From positions 1,178,001 through 1,242,000 of the forward strand of contig CBDCVN010000013.1 of the NCBI GenBank assembly GCA_965223045.1: DNA of 64,000 bases, written 5' to 3'. Under the pieces are notes generated by a model. The model did no database searches and had not been told where the DNA came from. It saw only the letters and a program-made list of their open reading frames with translations. Made by a program: the position numbers and the translations under genes. The first letter of the stretch is position 1, and each line of letters opens with the position of its first letter. This DNA comes from CBDCVN01 sp965223045 (GTDB taxonomy: Bacteria > Deinococcota > Deinococci > Deinococcales > Trueperaceae). Shown here in pieces: positions 41,534 to 49,898 of the stretch.

Positions 41534-41839
41534 CTGGAATTACGCAGATTTTAATGATTCGTCTAGATAAAGGTTTTTGTTGGTCATGCACTATAAGATG
41601 TGTCTCTGACATAAAGTCATTTTTATGGCTTCCTGCGCAGTGATTTTGCTCACCTCAAAATGCCTCCTAAAACTTTTTGAGGTAATTTTACACTTATGCT
41701 TTCCTTCAGATAATACCTCAATCTGTCTGGAACAGTGTTTACACTTTAAGAGGGTAAATCACTCCTGCACACATCTTTACAAAGGTATCTGAGGAATACC
41801 TTGTTTGGAAAAGACTCTTTAAGGGGTGCGTAATTCCAG
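41534..41839. mobile_element. 306-bp MITE, copy 1
   Basis: The ends are 13-bp inverted repeats CTGGAATTACGCA (41534-41546) and TGCGTAATTCCAG (41827-41839), with TAAAAT on both sides (41528-41533 and 41840-41845) as the probable target duplication. There is no coding capacity. An apparently identical copy lies inverted at 57708-58013. It interrupts a very small gene (41840-41930). Confidence 0.9.
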
Positions 41840-41930
41840 TAAAATTATATCTGCTTTTTACTGGGCAATCTCCGATACCAAAGAGCAGCATTCCTATGTA
41901 AAAACAAATGTATTCAAAAAGATTTTTCAT
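41840..41930 (-). pseudogene. Very small membrane protein gene cut by the MITE
   Basis: An ATG at 41930 behind AAAAGGAAACC starts MKNLFEYICFYIGMLLFGIG then DCPVKSRYNF, where the MITE begins. Taking out the MITE and one TAAAAT restores a 39-residue frame ending RNKEKVKTH. The peptide has one hydrophobic segment and two Cys. No family is recognised. Confidence 0.45.
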
Positions 41931-42041
41931 GGTGGTTTCCTTTTTATAACCTAGAGTTTTAACAATTAATAATCCCCTAACCAAACAGGTTAGAGGATTA
42001 ATAGAATTCTGAGTTAATGTCAGCCCTTAGGAACTTAAGAG

Positions 42042-42680
42042 TTAATTGACAGTAACCTGACTGGGATGAACTGCAAATTGATGATCTTTACAAGCCTCAC
42101 AATCTCCACCTAGTGATGGCTCAGGTTGAAAGCTGGTAAGTTGGGCAGAAAGTGTATTTAGATTAGCAACTCCATGGGTTCTTAGTACTAAATGCACTTC
42201 AGCTCCTTGGGTGTTTTGTAATCCTGCTCCAAGTAACACTTCTCCTAAAGGACGACCTTTTGGTAGGTAAGCACTGAAAACACCTTCACCACTACTACTA
42301 GATATGCCACTCGTAGCCCATAAGATAGATATATCTGCTTCAGGATTAGGTGAAACGTTACCATCAGCATCAAAGATGTCATCTTCGTTACAAGCTTCTG
42401 TGCAACCTTGTGGTTTATTAAAAATAACCCACCACACGCTATAAATAGACTCGGGGTCAAGTCCTACAGTACGAACCTCTGTAGCTATTCCGTTATCACT
42501 TCTTGTTAGCATGGAATAGGCGTCTGAGATCTGTGATGCATCTGTAAAGGAATACAAAAAGCTGGTGCTTACTTGACCTGCTGGGTTTTCTTCACTCTTA
42601 CTAAAACTATAGGTAGCTCCAAAAATGATTACTAAGCTGGTAGCAGCTACGATATAAATTGATAATAAAAAACGGTTCAT
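42042..42680 (-). CDS. Secreted protein of unknown function
   Basis: The 212-aa product has an N-terminal membrane or signal segment ('FLLSIYIVAATSLVIIFGAT') and a mature beta-rich domain with 'YSVWWVIFNKPQGCTEACNE' and 'GEVLLGAGLQNTQGAEVHLV'. Two Cys pairs (CTEAC near residue 93 and CEAC near 198) may form disulphides. This resembles a group of marine bacterial hypothetical exported proteins with a 'WWVVFN.P..C' core, by memory only. CTCCTTGAGG precedes the start; on the coding strand it gives a CCTCAAGGAG-type ribosome site. Confidence 0.65.
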   Translation of the reverse strand: MNRFLLSIYIVAATSLVIIFGATYSFSKSEENPAGQVSTSFLYSFTDASQISDAYSMLTRSDNGIATEVRTVGLDPESIYSVWWVIFNKPQGCTEACNEDDIFDADGNVSPNPEADISILWATSGISSSSGEGVFSAYLPKGRPLGEVLLGAGLQNTQGAEVHLVLRTHGVANLNTLSAQLTSFQPEPSLGGDCEACKDHQFAVHPSQVTVN

Positions 42681-43113
42681 GGTTTTTTTCTCCTTGAGGT
42701 TATTTTGAAGGCTTTACTGGTTTATTGGTGCCTTCACAATTGAAAGGATAAAAAACCGAGCGTATTATTAACGTGTTTTTATCGTACTATCAACATGTTT
42801 CTATCATCTTATTAATCGTTATATGTTGTGATACAATAGGATTATTTATTGTTGCAGACATAACTCTCATGACTCAATCTCCTTGAAGTGCTTTAGTGAG
42901 GGATTTCCTCACTATATTTTTAAAGCCCCTGCCTTTGTCAGGGGAGAAGCTCTGTAACTCCAAGATGCATTGGCTTTTCACCCTTCCTAGGGGTTAATAA
43001 AACAAGCCACCACTAAAAGTGGTGGTTTTATGACTATATTGTTTACTGACTTCTGACTACTAGCTACCTAATTTAATTTATTGATCAACAAGTGCTAATC
43101 AAAGAAACATGCT
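42681..43113. terminator. Gene-free stretch with two hairpins, terminator for the cytochrome c gene
   Basis: Arms CCACCAC (43007-43013) and GTGGTGG (43019-43025) form a 7-bp stem with T-rich flanks on both strands, ending the minus-strand cytochrome gene. A second hairpin has arms CCCCTG (42926-42931) and CAGGGG (42939-42944). Nothing else is recognised. Confidence 0.7.
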
Positions 43114-44235
43114 CTATTCGTCAGCTGTTAGACCTAATTGAGAACGCAATTCATAGACTTCTTCAGCAGTTTTAGGCTCTGCCCGCTCTGCGGATACTTC
43201 CTCAGGAGTTATAGGAGTAAAGTCAGCACGCAACATGTCAGCATTACCCCATGAATGCAGCTCATGATTCAACACTGCAGCTATTTCCTCATCACCTAAC
43301 ATTGTGTTCCAAGGAGCCATGATTCCATTGTAGGTCTCTCCTAAGGTTTCAATTTGACCACTTAATCCATAAAGTACTACATTAATAATATATTTACGAC
43401 CTCCTTCTTTAGCCTCTACATTGGGTAAATGATTAGCTAAAGCAGGATAGAATGAGGCTAACCCCTCACCAGTTGCTTGATGACAAGAAGCACAAATACC
43501 ATAGGTAGTTTCTCCTAGATCTTGCCACTCAGAATCTGTACTAGCTGCTGCTACTACTGCTTCTTCAGCTACCTCTTCAGTTTCTATAGCAGCTTCTTCA
43601 GTAACTTCTTCGACATCTTCAACAGCCTCTTCAGCTACTTCACTTGTCTCTTCGGCAACTTCTTCAGCGCCTGTAACAGCTTCTTCAGCTACTTCCTCGA
43701 CATCTTCAGCAGCTTCTTCAGCTACTTCTTCTACCTCTTCAACAGCTTCTTCAGTTACTTCTTCGACTTCTTCAGCTGTTTCTTCAACTACTTCGCCTGT
43801 TTCTTCAACTACTTCTTCAGCTACTTCCTCAACCTCTTCAGCAGCTTCTTCAACAACTTCGCCTGTTTCTTCAACTACTTCTTCAACTGCTTCTTCAACA
43901 TCTGCAATAACCTCTTCAGCTACCTCACCTGTTTCTTCAGCAACATTTTCAGCACCCACAGCCATCTCTTCAGCAGCTTCACTTGCTTCCTCAGCTGTTC
44001 CTGTATCCATGCTAGGTACAATATTCTCACCCGGCGTAAGAATTTGCCAACCTAATGAGCTAAATCTTTCGGCTATGTCTGGAGTAACACAAGATTTTTC
44101 AACGATTGTACCTTTACCTGGCTTAGCAATTTGTACTAAGCCTTCACCACAAGGGCTTTGTTGTATATCTTGTGACATTAAAGGAAAAACAGCCGTAGTC
44201 AATGCGGCTACAAAAAAAACAAAAAAAACACGCAT
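43114..44235 (-). CDS. Secreted cytochrome c with long acidic repeat
   Basis: The 373-aa product has a signal peptide ('FVFFVAALTTAVFPLMSQDI') and a short domain with two Cys ('QQSPCGEGLVQIAKPG', 'IVEKSCVTPDIAERF'). A stretch of roughly 150 residues (about 75-235) then consists almost only of E, A, V and T in the pattern EEVAEE.EEV.EE. A class I cytochrome c domain follows, with heme site CASCH ('YGICASCHQATGEGL') and probable Met ligand in 'NGIMAPWNTML'. It is likely a periplasmic electron carrier or oxidase-linked subunit. The acidic stretch is predicted helical or disordered and may be a spacer or cation binder. No CTCGAG in the gene. Confidence 0.85.
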   Translation of the reverse strand: MRVFFVFFVAALTTAVFPLMSQDIQQSPCGEGLVQIAKPGKGTIVEKSCVTPDIAERFSSLGWQILTPGENIVPSMDTGTAEEASEAAEEMAVGAENVAEETGEVAEEVIADVEEAVEEVVEETGEVVEEAAEEVEEVAEEVVEETGEVVEETAEEVEEVTEEAVEEVEEVAEEAAEDVEEVAEEAVTGAEEVAEETSEVAEEAVEDVEEVTEEAAIETEEVAEEAVVAAASTDSEWQDLGETTYGICASCHQATGEGLASFYPALANHLPNVEAKEGGRKYIINVVLYGLSGQIETLGETYNGIMAPWNTMLGDEEIAAVLNHELHSWGNADMLRADFTPITPEEVSAERAEPKTAEEVYELRSQLGLTADE

Positions 44236-44368
44236 GATTCTCTCTTTCTACTAGAATGTGAGTGCACTCTAGTGCTTTGTTCACTTGGAACAGAGGATAA
44301 ATTATCACTCAAGGATATATAATATACTTAATAATTAAATCTAAGCAAATGGCAACTTAAAATAGGGT

Positions 44369-44519
44369 TGTTTCGAAATAAAATACTGTTTCAAATGCTC
44401 AACGTGTTAAACAAGAAATCTGAACACTTATCAAGATTCGGCTACGGTATTATGTATTTTGTGAGTCTTAAGCTGAGTAATTGTAATCCTCATGATGTAC
44501 ACAAAATTATTTCAGAACA
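44369..44519. mobile_element. Short MITE related to the IS5-family element
   Basis: The right end TTATTTCAGAACA (44507-44519) is identical to that of the IS at 16251-17229. The left end TGTTTCGAAATAA (44369-44381) differs from TGTTCTGAAATAA at two positions. There are 151 bp between the outer ends and no coding. Flanking triplets are GGT and AGT, so the target duplication is imperfect. It is a likely non-autonomous derivative that the intact transposase could move. Confidence 0.65.
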
Positions 44520-44582
44520 AGTTTGATAAGCTACTAACTAAGACTATCCAAAAGCCAAATTTTATTGTTGGACTCAATTTCC

Positions 44583-45746
44583 TTAGCCTTTTTTCCAAGG
44601 TTCGAAAATCTCCTGAGCTACAGCACGTCCTTTAGGTGTTAGTAGCAATGCCTCGCCTTGACGATTTACAAGCCCTTCATCAAGACTACGTAAGAGAGCA
44701 CGTTGGACCTTGTTATTTTCCCAGCATAGATGCTCACGTAGGGCTCTCACAACATTTTCTTCTGCTTGTTTGGGACCACCTTCATGGTGATAAAGATGAA
44801 CAGCAAGTGCGCGACTTGCGTTCTCCTCACTCTGTTGCGCACGTTTAATTTCTTGTGCGATCATTCCATAGCGAGGCCCAAATAAGAATGCTAGTAGTAA
44901 AAATATACCAGTCATAACTGCCATCATGCCACCAATAGAAACGTCTAGCACAACCGCTAGGTAATAACCTGATATGCTCGAGCCCACAGAAATAAACGAA
45001 CTGTACAGCATAATTCTCCAAAGCCTGTCAGTAAGTAAATAAGCTGCTGCGGGAGGCACAATCACAAAGGCAATAAAGAGTACAGCACCTACTGCATCAA
45101 AAGCTGCAACAGCAGTAGCACTTGTAAAGGTGAGTAACGCATAAAAGAGCACAACAGGCGTAAAACCAAGTGCTTTGGCAAGGGCAGCATCAAAAGTAGA
45201 AAGCTTTAGTTCTTTATAAAAGAGGCTCACAAAGAGCAAATTTGCTAACGTCATGACTGACATCCAAAGTAGAGCTTTAGGAATCATTAGATTACCAAGG
45301 TTGATAGTATCTAGCCAAACAAAACCGATTTCCCCCAGCAGTACTGTATGCTGGTCAATGTGCACATCGCGTGCAAATAGATTAAGAAGTAATACACCTA
45401 TAGAAAAAAGTACAGGGAATACCAAACCAATGGCAGCGTCGTATTTCACACGGCGACTAGCAGCTAGGGCTTCAGTTAGAAATACTGTAAGCACACCAGT
45501 TAGAGCTGCACCAATAATCTGTACAGGCCCGCTTTGCTGATGTGTTATGAGCCAAACAATTACAATACCGAATACAATTGAGTGCCCAATCGCATCAGCC
45601 AGCATGCTATTCTTACGCAGCACTAAAAAGGTACCAAGCAAACTTGCTGCAATACCTACAAGTGCACCTGTTGCTATAATAGTGAAGGAAATGTTGTTAA
45701 GAAGGTCCGCTAATATCTTAAGCCTCCTGTACGGTAAGTGACTCAA
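44583..45746 (-). CDS. Metal ABC permease with C-terminal winged-helix-like tail
   Basis: The 387-aa product belongs to the ABC-3 family (Mn/Zn/Fe permeases; TroD/YtgD position). The first ~290 residues have about eight membrane helices ('GIAASLLGTFLVLRKNSMLA', 'DAIGHSIVFGIVIVWL', 'AFVIVPPAAAYLLTDRLWRI'). The last ~80 residues are cytoplasmic and helical with a wing-like end ('RALLRSLDEGLVNRQGEALL'). It overlaps the preceding permease gene by 29 nt. An extra tail on this subunit is unusual. Confidence 0.88.
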   Translation of the reverse strand: MSHLPYRRLKILADLLNNISFTIIATGALVGIAASLLGTFLVLRKNSMLADAIGHSIVFGIVIVWLITHQQSGPVQIIGAALTGVLTVFLTEALAASRRVKYDAAIGLVFPVLFSIGVLLLNLFARDVHIDQHTVLLGEIGFVWLDTINLGNLMIPKALLWMSVMTLANLLFVSLFYKELKLSTFDAALAKALGFTPVVLFYALLTFTSATAVAAFDAVGAVLFIAFVIVPPAAAYLLTDRLWRIMLYSSFISVGSSISGYYLAVVLDVSIGGMMAVMTGIFLLLAFLFGPRYGMIAQEIKRAQQSEENASRALAVHLYHHEGGPKQAEENVVRALREHLCWENNKVQRALLRSLDEGLVNRQGEALLLTPKGRAVAQEIFEPWKKG

Positions 45747-46857
45747 GAATGTGCTTGGCCTTGAGTCTACCTTTATCAGTTAATGACCAGTGACTTCCCT
45801 CTTCAGGCATGTGCGTGTTGCGTGCTACGAAACCTTCTTTTTTTAGACGCTCGAGCGTTCTTGTCATGTTACTTCGGTAATAGGTATTGATCATACCTTC
45901 CTCGATTAGGTAATCAGGGTTGTGATGTGTTTCAGAGAGTTCATAGAGGGTAGTTAAAACTTGCTGAGTTTGCAACACACGGCGATTGCGAATTTGCTGC
46001 AAGGCTCCCCAAACAATCCCACGCTTGGGCGCAAATAGAAGGGATAGCAACACGAATGCCGAGATACTCAATATAATTAGAGGTCCTGTAGCTAAGTTGC
46101 GACCTGCAGCGCTTATTAGTGCGCCTAGAATGCCACCAGCTGCGCCCATGATGGCAGATAACAACACCATACTTTCTAAGCTATTAACCCACTGCCGTGC
46201 CGCTACAGCAGGCGCAATTACCATAGCTGCCATTAACACTACGCCTACCATTTGCAACCCTACTACTACAGCAAGAGCAATCATGACGGTCATGAATACC
46301 TCGAGCACCACTACAGGCAAGCCTAATGAGGTTGCAAAAACTGAGTCAAATGTGACAAGTTTGAGTTCCTTCCAAAAGGCAAGTACTAGCAGCAAAGCAG
46401 TACCAGTAATTGTTCCCATAATCCATAGATCACTACGCAATATAGTGGCTGCTTGACCGAATAAAAATGAGTCCAATCCACCTTGAGAAGCATTGTTACT
46501 ACCCTGAATAAAGGTGAGCAGCACAGTACCCAACGCAAAAAATATGCTTAAGGCACTACCCAAACCTGCATCTGTCTTGAGACGGCTGCGGCGGGTGAGG
46601 AGCAACATAAATAGAGCAGCTACTGTGCCTGAAATAAGTGCTCCTGTCAAGATGCTACCTAATTGCCTCGAGCCTGCCACAATAAAACCCAAGCAAATTC
46701 CCGGTAAAGCAGCGTGTGAAAGAGTGTCACCTAGGAGACTTTGTTGTCTTAGTACAGCAAAGCTGCCCAGTACTCCACTACTAATACCTAAGAGTGCTGC
46801 TCCTATAGCAACGTTTTGAATAGTGTAATCACTTAAAAATGTTAGGAGGCTGGCCAC
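45718..46857 (-). CDS. Metal ABC permease fused to a DtxR-like winged helix
   Basis: The 379-aa product has an ABC-3 permease of about 290 residues ('GSFAVLRQQSLLGDTLSHAA', 'AAMVIAPAVAARQWVNSLES'). A cytoplasmic winged-helix domain follows ('INTYYRSNMTRTLERLKKEG', 'EEGSHWSLTDKGRLKAKHIL'). Gene order and fusion match chlamydial YtgCR, in which the tail (YtgR) is cleaved off and acts as an iron-dependent repressor. Whether cleavage happens here is unknown. It begins directly after the ATPase gene. Confidence 0.88.
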   Translation of the reverse strand: MASLLTFLSDYTIQNVAIGAALLGISSGVLGSFAVLRQQSLLGDTLSHAALPGICLGFIVAGSRQLGSILTGALISGTVAALFMLLLTRRSRLKTDAGLGSALSIFFALGTVLLTFIQGSNNASQGGLDSFLFGQAATILRSDLWIMGTITGTALLLVLAFWKELKLVTFDSVFATSLGLPVVVLEVFMTVMIALAVVVGLQMVGVVLMAAMVIAPAVAARQWVNSLESMVLLSAIMGAAGGILGALISAAGRNLATGPLIILSISAFVLLSLLFAPKRGIVWGALQQIRNRRVLQTQQVLTTLYELSETHHNPDYLIEEGMINTYYRSNMTRTLERLKKEGFVARNTHMPEEGSHWSLTDKGRLKAKHILESLTVQEA

Positions 46858-47685
46858 TCAATTGCCTCTTTGAATTTTCTGTGGACTTGCTTCTGGCTGC
46901 GTTACAAACGCATCACTTTGTAAAAGTGCAATTTGCCCTCCGTAGGCAGCACGAAGATTTTCTGCTGTATAAACTTCTTTCACATGTCCCTGAGCAATGG
47001 TACGTACATTTAGAATAAGCATCCAATCAAAATAGGTAGTTACCGTTTGTAAGTCGTGATGCACCACAATAACAGTTTTACCCTCATTACGCAATTCACG
47101 CAGGATATTTACAATTGCACGTTCAGTAGTAGCATCTACTCCTGCCATGGGCTCATCAAGGAAGTACACCTCAGCATCTTGCACCAGTGCTCTAGCAAGA
47201 AATACACGCTGCTGCTGTCCACCCGAGAGTTGACTAATTTGACGATTTGCAAAGTCTTGCATGCCCACAAGCTCTAAGGCCTTCATAGTTTGTTTACGTT
47301 CCTTGTGTCCCGGACGTTTAAACCAACCTAATTGTCCATAAAGCCCCATAGTCACAACGTCCAGTGCGGTAGTAGGAAAGTCCCAATCAACCGAGGAACG
47401 CTGAGGTACGTAGCCTACCCTGCTCCGCTGCTCGGCATAAGGCTTACCGTGAATGTATATGTGCCCAGCACTTTTTTTAACCATTCCCAAGATAGATTTT
47501 ATTAGGGTGCTTTTACCTGCACCATTAGGCCCTACGATAGCTGCTAAAACACCCGGTGGGACATCTAAATCGATGTCCCAGAGTACAGGTTTGCTGTGAT
47601 AACTAACCGTTAGGTCTTCAACATGAACAGCCAAATTGGGTTCATGAGGTGTGCTTGATAAGCGCATACTTAATTCAATTCCCAC
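46858..47685 (-). CDS. Metal ABC transporter ATPase
   Basis: This is the ATPase subunit of the Mn/Zn/Fe importer. Walker A GPNGAGKST, signature 'QLSGGQQQRVFLARALVQDA', Walker B 'VYFLDEPMAGVDA' and the H-loop 'VIVVHHDLQTV' are all present. The 275-aa frame starts at GTG 47685, overlapping the binding-protein gene by 16 nt; an ATG at 47667, just after that gene's stop, is also possible and would remove six residues. Confidence 0.92.
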   Translation of the reverse strand: MGIELSMRLSSTPHEPNLAVHVEDLTVSYHSKPVLWDIDLDVPPGVLAAIVGPNGAGKSTLIKSILGMVKKSAGHIYIHGKPYAEQRSRVGYVPQRSSVDWDFPTTALDVVTMGLYGQLGWFKRPGHKERKQTMKALELVGMQDFANRQISQLSGGQQQRVFLARALVQDAEVYFLDEPMAGVDATTERAIVNILRELRNEGKTVIVVHHDLQTVTTYFDWMLILNVRTIAQGHVKEVYTAENLRAAYGGQIALLQSDAFVTQPEASPQKIQRGN

Positions 47686-48623
47686 TCACTTGCCCAAGTT
47701 GCAAGTTCATCACGTAAAGGAGGTAAACTGCCCCCTAGAGCTTCGGTTATGTGCTTTGTGTTGGTATAAAGCATTCCGATGTAAGTACCTCCATAGGTAT
47801 ACTCTTCACCCATTGCATCGGAGTATAGTGCCTCACCAAGATGAACTTCATGTCCTGCTCGTTTGGCTGCGTCAACCACAGCTTGAACGGTACGGGGGTT
47901 AATAGTACTCTCAATAAACACTGCTGGGACGTTGCGCTCAGCAATAAGTTCTGCCATTGCACGTATATCAGCAATTCCAGCTTCAGATTCAGTAGAAACG
48001 CCTTGGATGCCAGCAACCTCTAGCCCATAAGCACGACCATAATAGCCAAAAGCATCGTGAGCTGTAACCATGAGACGTTGCTCTTCGGGAATAGTAGCTA
48101 TAGTTTCAGCAATCCAACTGTGTAGAGCCTCGAGCTGCATCACATAAGCCTCTGCATTAGCACTAAAAGTCTCAGTACAATCAGGATTAAGCTCACTTAG
48201 GCTAGTAGCAATGGTAGGGGCAATTTTCGCCCAAAGGCTCACATCCATCCAGAGGTGTGGGTCAATACCATAAGCACCTTCCACACTGATGAGTTCAGTA
48301 GGTTCAATAGAGTTAGGTGACACGGCCACAGTGGGCTTTCTTTCAGCAAAGCGGTCTAATACGTCACCTAGCTGGCCCTCGAGTGTATAACCTGAGTAAA
48401 AAATTATGTCGGCATTGCTAAAAGTCCGTACATCTCTAGCACTGGCTTGGTAAAGATGTGGATCAATCCCTGCACCCATGATGGTGATTACCTCAACACA
48501 TTCACCACCAATATTTTTCACCACATCACTAATCATGCCAATCGTAACTACAACATTGGTAGGTTTTTGGGCTAGGGTAAAGGCTAAAAAACTAAATAGG
48601 AAGGTTAAAAGTATTTTTTTCAT
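47670..48623 (-). CDS. Metal-binding protein of the ABC importer (TroA/MntC-like)
   Basis: The 317-aa product has a signal peptide ('ILLTFLFSFLAFTLAQ') and is a cluster A-I (TroA/ZnuA/MntC/YtgA) metal-binding protein. Likely ligands lie in 'GAGIDPHLYQASARDV', 'YGIDPHLWMDV', 'VTAHDAFGYYGRAYGLEVAG' and 'AVFIESTINPRTV', giving a His/His/Glu/Asp-type site. There is no long His-rich loop as in ZnuA, which favours Mn or Fe over Zn. It is first in the four-gene operon, and two CTCGAG sites lie in it. Confidence 0.9.
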   Translation of the reverse strand: MKKILLTFLFSFLAFTLAQKPTNVVVTIGMISDVVKNIGGECVEVITIMGAGIDPHLYQASARDVRTFSNADIIFYSGYTLEGQLGDVLDRFAERKPTVAVSPNSIEPTELISVEGAYGIDPHLWMDVSLWAKIAPTIATSLSELNPDCTETFSANAEAYVMQLEALHSWIAETIATIPEEQRLMVTAHDAFGYYGRAYGLEVAGIQGVSTESEAGIADIRAMAELIAERNVPAVFIESTINPRTVQAVVDAAKRAGHEVHLGEALYSDAMGEEYTYGGTYIGMLYTNTKHITEALGGSLPPLRDELATWASEWELN

Positions 48624-48680
48624 TAGTATCTCCTTATATTATAATAATATTACACAAATAAAATAATTCGTCATACCTAA

Positions 48681-48709
48681 ATTATTTCAAAAAATAAAAC
48701 TTATGTCAA
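48681..48709 (-). promoter_or_regulatory. Promoter of the metal ABC operon
   Basis: On the minus strand TTGACA (48709-48704) and AATAAT (48686-48681) are spaced exactly 17 bp. Directly downstream lies TTTAGGTATGACGAAT, with a TTAGG half-site of the kind DtxR-family repressors bind. This suggests metal-dependent control by the nearby DtxR/MntR-type protein or by the permease tail. Confidence 0.65.
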
Positions 48710-48845
48710 GTTCACGCACCTAGACGTAAATACTTAGTTACCCACAACTAAAAATTTTTCTTTGAAATTTTGAGTTTGAAACTGTGATTTCCTGCATGGA
48801 TGCCCTACTGATCCCACTTAATAAAATTCATGTTAAAATTTCCTA

Positions 48846-49838
48846 ATGCTAAAAATTACTTTACAAGAATTGGAACCTTTGGGTTCAGAGAAAAAAAGAA
48901 AAAAATGGTCTGCTATTGAAGCTTTAGAGTTTAACCCAAATGGTAGTATATTAGCTTTTGGCTCAGCTAATTGTATGGTTGGATTGATGAATATTAACGA
49001 TTTTGGATTATTGGGAAAGATTGATTGTATAGATTTTAATTTTTCTATTAATTTCAATCAAAATGGTAGTTTGTTAGCTATAGCAGATGGAAAATCAGAA
49101 GCTATTTTGTGGGACGTAAATAATAAGGAATTCTTATCTGAAATCAAGGACAAGTTTACTTTTAAGCATTTTCTAGGGCTTAAAAATCGTGATATTGTTT
49201 CAATAGCTTTTAATCCAGATGGCAAGTTACTGACCTCTGTTTGTGGAGGAAATTTAATTATGTGGGAAGTAAGCAGTGGAAAACTTATGAATACACTCAC
49301 TATGCCCAAATGGTTTGAGCCTTGTGTTGTAAAATTTAGTCCAGATGGTAAAGTACTTGCCTCAGGAGGTGTCAAGAATAATTATGGCTCTATTAGTTTG
49401 TGGAATGTAAGTAATTGGGAACTTTTACCTGCACTAGAAAAACATGGTGAATGTGTTTTGTGTTTAGCTTTCAGTCCAGATAGTAAATTGCTTGCCTCAG
49501 GATGCCTCTCTAGTGATGATTCTTTTATTGGTAAAGGAAATGCTACTATCAAATTATGGCAAGTAAGCACTGGCAAGCTTATGCACACACTAGAGCTGGA
49601 TGATGATATTGAGGGTATTTCATCTGTAGCATTTAGTCCAGGTGGTCATTTCCTAGCCGCAACATACTTTGAGAAAAGCATAAAAATATGGGAAGTAAGT
49701 AGTGGGAGGCTTTTGCACACACTTGATACCACAAGACAGTCAAATTGCGTAGCCTTTAGTCCTAAAGGTAACCTCATGGCTTCTGGGCATTCTCATGGAA
49801 CAATCAGTTTATGGGAAGTAAAAACTACTGAAGAATAA
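48846..49838 (+). CDS. WD40-repeat protein
   Basis: The 330-aa product is built of about seven WD40 units, recognisable by 'VAFSPGGHFLAAT', 'IKIWEVSSGRLLHTLDTT', 'VVKFSPDGKVLASGG', 'ISLWNVSNWELL'. It should form one complete beta-propeller. No other domain or signal peptide is present, so it is a cytoplasmic interaction scaffold of unknown partner. Its repeats are normally diverged, quite unlike the near-identical array at 10658-13206. No CTCGAG occurs in it. Confidence 0.85.
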   Translation: MLKITLQELEPLGSEKKRKKWSAIEALEFNPNGSILAFGSANCMVGLMNINDFGLLGKIDCIDFNFSINFNQNGSLLAIADGKSEAILWDVNNKEFLSEIKDKFTFKHFLGLKNRDIVSIAFNPDGKLLTSVCGGNLIMWEVSSGKLMNTLTMPKWFEPCVVKFSPDGKVLASGGVKNNYGSISLWNVSNWELLPALEKHGECVLCLAFSPDSKLLASGCLSSDDSFIGKGNATIKLWQVSTGKLMHTLELDDDIEGISSVAFSPGGHFLAATYFEKSIKIWEVSSGRLLHTLDTTRQSNCVAFSPKGNLMASGHSHGTISLWEVKTTEE

Positions 49839-49898
49839 ATAGTCACTGTAGCACTTTTCTCTTTAGTTTGATAGAAATAACTAAAGCATAATCACAGC

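Noticed and set aside
43522..44055. 177-aa Phe/Ser/Tyr-rich frame opposite the cytochrome c gene
   Set aside because: It is the antisense reading of the E/A/V repeat (GAA/GAG complement), kept open by composition only.
46858..47685. Specific naming of the ABC operon as zinc uptake (znuABC)
   Set aside because: The binding protein lacks the His-rich loop of ZnuA and the operon order fits Ytg/Tro/Mnt systems; the metal cannot be fixed from sequence.
49058..49588. Minus-strand frames within the WD40 gene at 48846-49838
   Set aside because: Shadow frames without family match or start signals.
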